This document shows positions 1 through 6,970 of a DNA stretch of 25,458 nt, piece by piece. Under the pieces are notes generated by a model. That model did no database searches and was not told the DNA's origin. It saw only the letters and a list, made by a program, of their open reading frames with translations. Made by a program: the position numbers and the translations under genes. How positions within the stretch are numbered: the first letter of the stretch is position 1; each line of letters starts with the position of its first letter. This stretch comes from a virus. The stretch is from positions 1 through 25,458 of IMG/VR virus record IMGVR_UViG_3300043448_000586. One strand, written 5' to 3'.

Positions 1-326
1 GGAATATATTTGCCAAACTCTACACTATGAATATCTCGTTTATCTTTATAGTAGAGATCATGATTACCAGGAAAGAAAAAGAACTGATCAAATGCTTGGC
101 CAAGTTTTTCCAAACTGCGTAAACTATAATCCATAGTAACGATATTAAGACTATTGCGATTATGATGCCAATCGCCCAAAAAGAATCCAGTATCACATCC
201 GTTCTCCCGTGCGGTTTTAATAAACCAATCTACAAAATCTTCACAGTCTTGGTTGTGTACTTGACTGTTAGATTTTAGGCCAAAGTGTATGTCTGTAAAA
301 AATGCTGCCTTTTTAAATAAACTCAT
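1..326 (-). CDS. gp47: gp47-like recombination nuclease subunit (Mre11/SbcD-type metallophosphoesterase), 5' part only
   Basis: Reading the minus strand from the ATG at 326-324 gives 108 codons that run off the left edge of the window. The calcineurin-type metallophosphoesterase motifs are visible: D12-x-H14 in 'FTDIHFGLK', G51-D52 in 'FLGDWHHNR', and N88-H89-D90 in 'PGNHDLYYKD'. T4 gp47 has the same three blocks (GDWHLG, GDIFD, GNHDLHYK), from memory. In this family gp47 pairs with the SMC-like ATPase gp46 to resect DNA ends for recombination-dependent replication. The start codon overlaps the gp55 stop by 4 bases (ATGA), so it is probably translated by coupling from gp55. The family call is strong; the exact role rests on the neighbouring gp55 and on gp46 lying further left, which cannot be seen here. 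An unrelated phage phosphoesterase is the main alternative. Confidence 0.85.
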   Translation of the reverse strand, partial: MSLFKKAAFFTDIHFGLKSNSQVHNQDCEDFVDWFIKTARENGCDTGFFLGDWHHNRNSLNIVTMDYSLRSLEKLGQAFDQFFFFPGNHDLYYKDKRDIHSVEFGKYI

Positions 327-1144
327 TCCTCTTCTCTTTCATACCTTTTTAAGCTGGCTGTGTGTTCAGCGTTGCTAGTTCTGGTATAACTTGGTGTCAT
401 ATCATTCATTTCTAAAATATCATCTCTAATATTTTGATTACGTTTTTCAATATTAATTATTCTAACAAAACTATTAGTAACAGCAGCAGTAAAATAAGCA
501 AAAGGATTGTTCGACTTGGCTTCATTAAATTGTAGTCCTACCTGTGTAAGTTGTAGTATAGCCTGTGCTCGCATTTCATCATTGTAAGTATATCCACGAA
601 CATTGCCACGGGTAGCATAGCGTTCACACAATTTCATATACATACGAGCTAGTGTGTTAGTTATTTGCCCGTGATCTTTACTGAACTTGCCACTTTTTAC
701 ACCACCCTTCCAATGACTTTTACCTACACAGACAAGTTCGTCATTTTCATCAAACTTCCAGTGTTGGAACGGTGGAAAATTTACACGATCATGCCCATCT
801 GCCTCAGTTTTTTGATTTTTCTTTCGTGTTTTATTCACAGGAATGTGTTCGTAGGTCATAATCCTAAAAACTAGATCAGTTTTAGCCATTTTTTTATAAT
901 CGACTTCACATTCAGCTTGTTTAACTTTTTCGCCTGCGTCTTTTCTACGATGATATTCTTGATCACCTAATCGTTTAGCACGATTGCGCTTGGCTTCAGC
1001 GATAGTACGTATATTAATCTTGTCTAAACTGGTAAGAATTATATCATATTGATTATATTCTGGTCTGCTAAAACTAGAATATGTGTTCTTGCTTTTATGT
1101 ATTTCTTCAAGTAAATCTTTATTATTAAGATAATTTACACTCAT
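323..1144 (-). CDS. gp55: late transcription sigma factor gp55, N-terminally extended form
   Basis: This 273-residue protein contains a sigma region-2-like helical core at about residues 156-245, including 'GYTYNDEMRAQAI' and 'NNPFAYFTAAVTNSF' followed by the basic 'IEKRNQNIRDD'. That block is the hallmark of T4 gp55, which directs host RNA polymerase to late promoters. T4 gp55 is about 185 residues; here about 150 residues precede the core, with a Lys/Arg-rich stretch (51-85) and a conserved-looking 'EADGHDRVNFPPFQHW' block (115-129). The extreme C terminus is acidic (ends EREEE) without an obvious hydrophobic clamp-binding cluster. The start at 1144 is supported by AGGAGAGG (1160-1153) eight bases upstream and by the sigma70 promoter at 1195-1167. 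It is divergent from the baseplate operon and overlaps gp47. Confidence 0.88.
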   Translation of the reverse strand: MSVNYLNNKDLLEEIHKSKNTYSSFSRPEYNQYDIILTSLDKINIRTIAEAKRNRAKRLGDQEYHRRKDAGEKVKQAECEVDYKKMAKTDLVFRIMTYEHIPVNKTRKKNQKTEADGHDRVNFPPFQHWKFDENDELVCVGKSHWKGGVKSGKFSKDHGQITNTLARMYMKLCERYATRGNVRGYTYNDEMRAQAILQLTQVGLQFNEAKSNNPFAYFTAAVTNSFVRIINIEKRNQNIRDDILEMNDMTPSYTRTSNAEHTASLKRYEREEE

Positions 1145-1166
1145 TGAGTAATCCTCTCCTAAAGTT

Positions 1167-1195
1167 ATTATAAACTACGCACATTTAAAAGTCAA
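1167..1195 (-). promoter_or_regulatory. sigma70-type promoter for gp55-gp47
   Basis: On the minus strand there is TTGACT at 1195-1190, a spacer of exactly 17 bases, and a perfect TATAAT at 1172-1167. The match to the bacterial housekeeping consensus is 11 of 12 bases with optimal spacing. Transcription would start around 1160, leaving a leader of about 15-20 bases with the AGGAGAGG ribosome site. This fits expression of gp55 before late transcription, by unmodified host polymerase. The functional assignment is inference. Confidence 0.8.
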
Positions 1196-1202
1196 ATAAA
1201 TA
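1195..1202 (+). promoter_or_regulatory. T4-type late promoter motif for the baseplate operon
   Basis: AATAAATA on the plus strand differs by one base from the T4 late -10 consensus TATAAATA recognised by gp55. It ends 21 bases before the ATG at 1224 and 8 bases before the GGGGA ribosome site at 1211-1215, giving a very short late leader. The same arrangement recurs before gp6. In AT-rich DNA an 8-base motif alone is weak, so its position and recurrence carry the call. Confidence 0.6.
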
Positions 1203-1223
1203 TTTGCCAAGGGGAAGCAAATT

Positions 1224-2192
1224 ATGTCATTTTTAAAAGATAGTTTGAAAGCGGCTGCTACAGGTTTAGCTTTAGGCGTTGTGGGTAATTTATTATCCCA
1301 AACACGCAGCATTAATCTTCCTAAAGGTGGCGAACTCAACAAGCCTAAAGGTATATCAAAAGCCACAATGGGCAGCAATGATCCATCAGATTGGCGTGTA
1401 CGACTAAGCATACCACCTATGACCATATTTCAAAAAAGTCCTTATACTATTCAACCCCTAATAGATGCTGGTGGTCTAGTTTTTCCCTACACACCAAGTA
1501 TAACAGTGAGCCATAGTGCTAGTTATACAGAAACACCAATTATACATCAAAACTATCAATTTATTACCTATCAACACAGTAAGGTAAGTGATATACAAAT
1601 TGTAGGTGATTTTCCTGTTCAAGATGCCAAAGAAGCACAATATTGGTTGGCTACTGTACATTTCCTAAGAACAGTTACTAAAATGTTTACTGGAGATAGC
1701 CCAGATACTGGTAATCCACCACCTATACTATTATTTAACGCCTACGGAGATTTTGTATTTAAAAATGTCAGTGTAGTAGTTAAAAGTTTCAGTGTAACAT
1801 TACCCAAAGAAGTTGATTATATCAAAACCAATTTAAAACAACTGCCCTTAACTAGTAATCCTTTGGGTGGTGATAATTTTGTAGATTCATCACCAACCAG
1901 CAAATTAGGTGTAGGATCTATGCTCAAGGCAGGTGTTATGAACGCCTTCAGTCAAACTCAAGCTGGTCAAATTGGTGCCAAATTAATGGGTGTGGCAGAT
2001 AAATTTAATAACGGTGTTCCTAAATCCGCAAATTTAAAACCTTCAACTAAGAGCACTGATAAAGATAGTCATGTACCATCTCAAAGTACTATAAGTGTAA
2101 CTGTAATGCCAGTATACAGTAGAACTAAGGTGCGTGAATTTAATTTACAAAAATTTATTAATGGTGAATACGTAGATCAAGGATACATCTAA
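1224..2192 (+). CDS. baseplate tail-tube cap/initiator (gp48/gp54-like)
   Basis: This 322-residue protein has a middle portion (about 55-205) that reads like a tail-tube fold: 'WRVRLSIPP', 'FPYTPSITVSHSASY', 'DIQIVGDFPVQDAKEAQYW', then a Pro-rich 'GNPPPILLFNAYGD' and 'SFSVTLPKEVDYI'. Tube-like domains of this type top the baseplate hub in gp48 and gp54 of T4 (364 and 320 residues). The C terminus ('SVTVMPVYSRTKVREFNL') is a second compact block after a polar linker (about 210-285). Residues 8-24 form a small-residue hydrophobic helix-like segment. The start is supported by GGGGA eight bases upstream. It is first in the operon and its stop overlaps the gp53-like start by one base (TAATG). I cannot decide between gp48 and gp54 equivalence. 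Confidence 0.65.
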   Translation: MSFLKDSLKAAATGLALGVVGNLLSQTRSINLPKGGELNKPKGISKATMGSNDPSDWRVRLSIPPMTIFQKSPYTIQPLIDAGGLVFPYTPSITVSHSASYTETPIIHQNYQFITYQHSKVSDIQIVGDFPVQDAKEAQYWLATVHFLRTVTKMFTGDSPDTGNPPPILLFNAYGDFVFKNVSVVVKSFSVTLPKEVDYIKTNLKQLPLTSNPLGGDNFVDSSPTSKLGVGSMLKAGVMNAFSQTQAGQIGAKLMGVADKFNNGVPKSANLKPSTKSTDKDSHVPSQSTISVTVMPVYSRTKVREFNLQKFINGEYVDQGYI

Positions 2193-2494
2193 TGCCTGCT
2201 AACTATACAAACCTAAGTCCTTGGTATCTTACCAAACCTATAGCTTATTATTTAGATGTACTAACAATTAGACCAGTTAGCGCAGAAGATGATGATTTTT
2301 TGTATACTCTAGAACCTCAATATGCCTATAGACCAGACCTATTGGCCTTTGACCTTTATGGAACACAAAATTTATGGTGGGTTTTTATTCAACGTAATTT
2401 AGATGTAATACAAGATCCAATTTTTGATTTTGTTCCTGGTGTACAAATTTACATTCCTAAAAAGACCAGTTTGCTTCAGGCCCTAGGAGCTTAA
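2192..2494 (+). CDS. gp53: baseplate wedge protein gp53-like, LysM-type short form
   Basis: This is a 100-residue protein containing 'YAYRPDLLAFDLYGTQNLWW', 'VFIQRNLDVIQDPIFDF' and 'PGVQIYIPKK'. This is the LysM-like fold found in the C-terminal half of T4 gp53 (196 residues), which ties neighbouring wedges into the hexagonal baseplate. Here essentially only that domain plus about 45 N-terminal residues remains. The position between the tube-cap-like gene and the hub/spike genes fits marine T4-like gene order as I remember it. The ATG overlaps the upstream stop by one base, implying translational coupling. In the phage context the LysM fold is structural, not a peptidoglycan hydrolase. Confidence 0.82.
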   Translation: MPANYTNLSPWYLTKPIAYYLDVLTIRPVSAEDDDFLYTLEPQYAYRPDLLAFDLYGTQNLWWVFIQRNLDVIQDPIFDFVPGVQIYIPKKTSLLQALGA

Positions 2495-4840
2495 ATGTCC
2501 ATATTAAAAAACGCAGTTGGCGCTACAATTAATCAGGCCAAACAAAATTTAATTAATACTGTAAGCAATAGTCAACTAGTTGGTAGTTTAAACCAAACTA
2601 TGGATCAAATGAGTGGTGCTGCTAAAAACTTTGCCAGTCAATTTAATACACAGATACCAGGATTAGACATAAGTGCTTTTGGTTTAGATTTTCCCGTGGC
2701 ACCTCCTATTATACCTGATCTTAAAAGTAGTCAAGGAAAGGAAACAGTAAAGGTAGATAAAAAGAAAGTATTTCCACTACGTAATCCTTTACATGATTAT
2801 GCTACTTACAACTACATATGGACTCTTAGTGTAATGACACCGTATGATTTCAACTTTCCAGACCTTACCTATAAAAAAGGTATCATACATGACATAATCA
2901 TTAAAAGCGGTAGTGGAGTTCCTGATGATAGACCTGAACTTAAACCATATGCTGTACCACCTGCTAATCCAACTGGCAAATACGATTACTTTATTGAAAA
3001 TGCTAGATTCACAGGTGTAATTGGTTTAGATAAAAATACAGGAAATACTAACAGCACAGGGATTAATTTTACAGTGGTAGAACCCTACAGTATAGGATTA
3101 TTTTTTCAAAGTCTCAGCGTAGCAGCCACTAAAAATGGATATAAAAATTGGGTCGAAATGCCTCTACTGCTTACTTTAGAATTCTTTGGACATAAGAATT
3201 TCTATGAACAAGGAATAAAAGGTGAAAAGATTACAACTAAACATTTTCCCTTAAAACTAACTGAATTAGATATGAAGGTCAGTACTGAAGGTTCAAAATA
3301 TGAATGTACTGCAGTGCCTTGGAACGAAGTAGCTTTTAGTAAACAACAGGCTACAGTAAAAAGTGATATACAAATAAAAGGCGCCACAGTACAAGAAATG
3401 TTACAAAAGGGAGAAAAAAGTCTTCAAGTTACAGTTAACAAGGCACTACGTGAACAGGCCAAAAAACAAAAACTGAAAGTAGCAGATCAAATTCTTATCC
3501 TATTTCCTGTTAATGCTGACAGCCAAAAAGGCAACTATAGTGATGAAGATTCCAGCAGGCCCACCACAGCAACAACAAACAACCAATCTGCTAGTTCTGG
3601 AGATATATTAAGACAATTAAATGTAGAAAAAGCCGCAGATGGTTATAATTTAGAACAAAAAACTGGTATAAATGCTTTAGGTCGTGCTCCTTTAGGTTAT
3701 AATGCTGCTAAAAAAGATAAAGCAAGTTTTGGTAAAGATGGTGAAGTTTGGGACGAAGAAAAGCAAGTTTATGTCAGAGGCAGTGTTATAATTAAAAGTA
3801 ATGAAGGTGAAGCTAGTTTTAAAACTGGAACTAACATACCAACAATTATAAATCAAATACTTTTAGGCAGTGACTATGGTAGGCAAGCCCTAAATCCAGC
3901 TAATATTATAGATGGTAAAGTTAATTGGTGGCGCATAGATACTCAAATTTATGTAATTAAAAATGACGGTAATATGAATACTAGTGGTAGATATCCTGTG
4001 ATAAGAGTCTACAGAGTCTTACCCTATCCAGTAAATCATGCTAAATTTTTACCACCAGATCAAACACCTAGTGGTGTTAAAAAAATGAAAGAGAATGCTC
4101 TGAAAAAATACGAATATATCTATACTGGTAAAAATGAAGAAATTATTAATTTTGCCATCAACTTTAATACAGGATTTTATAACAGCTTGGTAGCAGATTC
4201 AGGTAAGAGCAATCAAGATGTTAAGAACAAGGATAAAAATGCTGATGTAGCTACTGACAGTAAGAAAACAGAAAATGCTCCACAAAATGATACTGAAGAA
4301 CCATCCAACCCATTATTTGATGATAATTTAAAAACACCTAATATGCCAGATCAACTAGATGCTAAGGCCAATGCAGGTGGACCTATGCCTGAAGATCCTA
4401 GTACACTGGCAGCAAGACAGTTTCATTCTGCTATTACCAGAGGTGGTGATATGATAGAATTACAAATGACTATATTAGGAGATCCTTTTTATCTAGGTGA
4501 TAGCGGAATGGGTAACTATACAGCTAAGGATACTGACGCAGATGGTCTTACTTCAGATATGAGTATAAACTACCAACGTGGTGAGATTTACGTGTACGTG
4601 CAATTTAGAAACCCTGTGGACATAGATCATGAAAAAGGTAGCTTTAGCTTTGGTAGTCCCATAGTACCACAATTTAGTGGTCTATACCAAGTCACAGAAG
4701 TTGAAAGTACTATGGATAAAGGTATGTTTACACAAAGGTTACAAATGTATAGAATGTTGAACCAAGACATAAATGAAAAAGGTGAAATTTTAGAAAAACC
4801 ACCTAGCAAACCACTTGGTTATGAGGACACTTGGACGTGA
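2495..4840 (+). CDS. virion structural protein, candidate baseplate hub (gp27 position)
   Basis: This 781-residue protein sits immediately upstream of the gp5-like spike. The N terminus (1-45) is an amphipathic, coiled-coil-like stretch. A conserved-looking block follows at about 93-115 ('PLRNPLHDYATYNYIWTL'). Polar low-complexity linkers occur around 342-369 and 566-636. The C-terminal block (about 645-757) has 'DMIELQMTILGDPFYLG' and 'SGLYQVTEVESTMDKGMF', a pattern seen in beta-rich hub/tube-interface proteins of contractile tails. I do not recognise a named T4 homologue; the gp27-equivalent suggestion rests on position beside gp5 and on the C-terminal pattern. The start codon directly follows the gp53 stop, with TAGGAG at 2484-2489. 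The last bases overlap the downstream GTG start (GTGA). Confidence 0.7.
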   Translation: MSILKNAVGATINQAKQNLINTVSNSQLVGSLNQTMDQMSGAAKNFASQFNTQIPGLDISAFGLDFPVAPPIIPDLKSSQGKETVKVDKKKVFPLRNPLHDYATYNYIWTLSVMTPYDFNFPDLTYKKGIIHDIIIKSGSGVPDDRPELKPYAVPPANPTGKYDYFIENARFTGVIGLDKNTGNTNSTGINFTVVEPYSIGLFFQSLSVAATKNGYKNWVEMPLLLTLEFFGHKNFYEQGIKGEKITTKHFPLKLTELDMKVSTEGSKYECTAVPWNEVAFSKQQATVKSDIQIKGATVQEMLQKGEKSLQVTVNKALREQAKKQKLKVADQILILFPVNADSQKGNYSDEDSSRPTTATTNNQSASSGDILRQLNVEKAADGYNLEQKTGINALGRAPLGYNAAKKDKASFGKDGEVWDEEKQVYVRGSVIIKSNEGEASFKTGTNIPTIINQILLGSDYGRQALNPANIIDGKVNWWRIDTQIYVIKNDGNMNTSGRYPVIRVYRVLPYPVNHAKFLPPDQTPSGVKKMKENALKKYEYIYTGKNEEIINFAINFNTGFYNSLVADSGKSNQDVKNKDKNADVATDSKKTENAPQNDTEEPSNPLFDDNLKTPNMPDQLDAKANAGGPMPEDPSTLAARQFHSAITRGGDMIELQMTILGDPFYLGDSGMGNYTAKDTDADGLTSDMSINYQRGEIYVYVQFRNPVDIDHEKGSFSFGSPIVPQFSGLYQVTEVESTMDKGMFTQRLQMYRMLNQDINEKGEILEKPPSKPLGYEDTWT

Positions 4841-6474
4841 CTTCAGAACTTTCAAGACAACCTATTGACAGTGATTTTACTGAACCCTATCCCATGTTGG
4901 CCAAGGTGGTCAGTCATCTTGATCCAAAATATATGGGTAGTTTGGAAGTTGAACTGCTGCGTCAAGTTGGTAATGATGATAGAGCAGAAGGTCAACTACG
5001 CATAGTAAAATATGCTAGCCCGTTTATGGGAACCACTGATGTTGAATATAATAGTTCTGAAAATACCTATGATGGAACACAAAAAAGCTATGGTTTTTGG
5101 ATGGTACCACCAGATGTAGGCAGTACAGTAATTGTAATTTTTATTGATGGTGATCCTAAAAAAGGATATTGGTTAGCCTGTGTACAAGACCTAAGCATGA
5201 ACTTTATGACGCCAGGATATGCTGCCACAAGTTTTGTAGAAAACGGAATAGAAGAACGTGTACCTGTAGCAGAATACAATAAAAAAACACAAGAATCTAT
5301 ACCCAAAGATACAACTAGAGCCAAAAAACCACAACATAAGTTTGCTGATATCATTAAGGAACAGGGATTACTATTAGATGATATAAGAGGAATTACTTCT
5401 AGCAGTGCTCGCAGAGATATACCCAGTGCTGTATATGGTATAAGCACTCCTGGACCACTTGACAAAGATGGACCAAAGGGCAAAGTAGGTAAAAAGGAAC
5501 ACGAACATAGAGCTCCAATTAGCCGTCTTGGTGGCTATAGTTTTATTATGGATGATGGTGATGACAAGTTTTTGCGTAAGACCACAGCCAGCGAAGGCCC
5601 TCCAGAATATGCCAGTGTAGAAGAAGGAGAAACCGGCGATAAAAAAATTCTACATAATGAACTTTTTAGAATACGCACACGAACTGGACATCAAATTTTA
5701 CTACATAATAGTGAAGATTTAATCTATATAGGTAATAGTAGAGGTACAGCGTGGATAGAATTAACCAGTGACGGTAAAATGGACATATATTGTGAAGACA
5801 GTATCAGTGTACATACCAAACAAGATTTTAACCTCTATGCTGATCGTGACATTAACATGGAAGCAGGACGTAATTTTAATGTTAAAGTCAAAGAAGAAAT
5901 GCACACACAGGTTATAAAAGATAATATTTTAATGATAGATGGCAACTATAAGGTCAAGGTAGTACAAAAAACTGACATGACCTACGAACAGGATTATAAA
6001 CATAAGGTCATGGGTGACGTGGATCTATTACATAGCCAAAATTTTAAACATGGTGTAAATGGTAATTTTGATCTTAAAGTCAGCGGACACATACATCAAA
6101 CCAGTGGAGGCCCTAATCATACATTGGCTGGAGGTAATATAGTAGAACAAGCTCCTCAAATTCACATGAATGGCCCCAGTGCTAACCAAGCAGATCAAGC
6201 ACAAGAAGCTGAAAAACCTTTAGTTTTAAAGACTCATAGCGTACCTGATCAAGAAGGCAGTGAGTTATTTCAAACAATCATGCGTCGTGTACCAATAAAA
6301 GAACCATGGCCTGCTCATGAAAATCTAAGTCCTTTGGATTTTAAACCTGAAAAAACTGATAGAGATATAGATGGAAGATATGAAGATAACAGTGAAAGTA
6401 TCCTAATTACTCCTGCTTTCTTCAAAAAATATACTACAAAAATTGATACTTTTGCTAAAACTAGGAAAGATTAA
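4837..6474 (+). CDS. gp5: baseplate central spike gp5-like, without lysozyme domain
   Basis: This is 546 residues if started at GTG 4837, which overlaps the preceding stop as GTGA and lies 10 bases after GAGG (4823-4826). An in-frame TTG at 4831 is possible but too close to that site. Residues about 14-118 form an OB-fold-like domain ('PYPMLAKVVSHLDPKYMGSL', 'WMVPPDVGSTVIVIFIDGD'). Residues about 275-440 are short beta-strand repeats ('RIRTRTGHQILLHNSED', 'YIGNSRGTAWIELTSDG', 'DINMEAGRNFNVKVK'), matching the gp5/VgrG trimeric beta-helix needle that pierces the outer membrane. T4 gp5 carries a lysozyme domain between these parts; here that region (about 120-270) is polar and shows no such fold. 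The tail after about 450 is acidic and linker-like. Confidence 0.88.
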   Translation: MTSELSRQPIDSDFTEPYPMLAKVVSHLDPKYMGSLEVELLRQVGNDDRAEGQLRIVKYASPFMGTTDVEYNSSENTYDGTQKSYGFWMVPPDVGSTVIVIFIDGDPKKGYWLACVQDLSMNFMTPGYAATSFVENGIEERVPVAEYNKKTQESIPKDTTRAKKPQHKFADIIKEQGLLLDDIRGITSSSARRDIPSAVYGISTPGPLDKDGPKGKVGKKEHEHRAPISRLGGYSFIMDDGDDKFLRKTTASEGPPEYASVEEGETGDKKILHNELFRIRTRTGHQILLHNSEDLIYIGNSRGTAWIELTSDGKMDIYCEDSISVHTKQDFNLYADRDINMEAGRNFNVKVKEEMHTQVIKDNILMIDGNYKVKVVQKTDMTYEQDYKHKVMGDVDLLHSQNFKHGVNGNFDLKVSGHIHQTSGGPNHTLAGGNIVEQAPQIHMNGPSANQADQAQEAEKPLVLKTHSVPDQEGSELFQTIMRRVPIKEPWPAHENLSPLDFKPEKTDRDIDGRYEDNSESILITPAFFKKYTTKIDTFAKTRKD

Positions 6475-6482
6475 ATAATTTT

Positions 6483-6923
6483 ATGGCTATTCAACGCTTA
6501 TATGATAGAATAGAAGTTCAAGGTAAAGAACGTAGAGAAACGCCACCTTTGCCTAGAACTTACAGAGGTTTTAGCACAATTAGTCCTGATAGCGAAAATT
6601 TTAGTATATATGACCTAGCACTAATAAAACAGGATTTATTAAATCATTTTCACATACGCAAGGGTGAAAAACTCAGTGATCCTAATTTTGGTACCATAAT
6701 ATGGGAAATTATATTTGAACCCATGACTGAGTCTATAAGAGATATAATTTTACGAGATGTTGAGGAAATTATTAATTATGACCCTAGGATACAAGCAGAA
6801 AATATTGTGGTAACTGCTTATGAAACAGGCATACAAATAGAGTGTGATTTAACCTACTTGCCCTATAATATCAGTGAATCACTGCGCTATAGGTTTGATC
6901 AGAGCGCAGGGATCATTGGTTAA
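6483..6923 (+). CDS. gp25: baseplate wedge protein gp25
   Basis: This 146-residue protein has the GPW_gp25 domain: 'IKQDLLNHFHIRKGEKL' followed by 'DPNFGTIIWEIIFEP' (about 49-80), then 'ILRDVEEIINYDPRI'. T4 gp25 is 132 residues. In contractile tails gp25 is the sheath-initiator-like wedge component that binds the gp6 dimer and the first sheath ring. It lies eight bases after the gp5 stop, with AGGAAAG about 12 bases upstream of the ATG, and directly before gp6, its structural partner. About 35 Pro/Arg-containing residues precede the domain. Confidence 0.93.
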   Translation: MAIQRLYDRIEVQGKERRETPPLPRTYRGFSTISPDSENFSIYDLALIKQDLLNHFHIRKGEKLSDPNFGTIIWEIIFEPMTESIRDIILRDVEEIINYDPRIQAENIVVTAYETGIQIECDLTYLPYNISESLRYRFDQSAGIIG

Positions 6924-6943
6924 AATAGCAGTTAATTAGTTAC

Positions 6944-6951
6944 GATAAATA
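6944..6951 (+). promoter_or_regulatory. late promoter motif before gp6, inside a short palindrome
   Basis: GATAAATA differs by one base from the T4 late consensus TATAAATA and ends 19 bases before the gp6 ATG, nearly the same spacing as the motif before the 1224 gene (21 bases). A ribosome site AAGGA lies at 6960-6964. The motif sits in the 12-base inverted repeat CGATAAATATCG (6943-6954, arms of five). The gap 6924-6970 is the largest inside the plus-strand operon, which supports an internal start. It could also be a chance match in AT-rich DNA. Confidence 0.5.
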
Positions 6952-6970
6952 TCGAGTACAAGGATGGGCA

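Noticed and set aside
665-874. Plus-strand open frame opposite gp55
   Set aside because: It lies wholly inside gp55 on the other strand, has no ribosome site and no recognisable product.
2192-2494. LysM protein as a peptidoglycan-binding lysin
   Set aside because: Length, sequence and position match the structural gp53 family; no catalytic domain is attached.
4831-4836. TTG as start of the gp5-like gene
   Set aside because: The GAGG site at 4823-4826 is only four bases away; GTG at 4837 has better spacing and forms a GTGA overlap.
5088-5483. 131-codon minus-strand open frame inside gp5
   Set aside because: Antisense shadow of a strongly recognisable gene; similar frames at 1175-1426, 3202-3387, 4627-4809, 11880-12152, 18678-19001, 20112-20501 and 21099-21362 were rejected for the same reason.
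5190-5650. Hidden lysozyme domain in gp5
   Set aside because: No Glu-Asp-Thr arrangement or helical lysozyme-like sequence is visible; the region is polar and linker-like.
6943-6954. CGATAAATATCG as a transcription terminator
   Set aside because: Five-base arms with a two-base loop cannot form a stable hairpin, and no T-run follows; it fits a promoter better.
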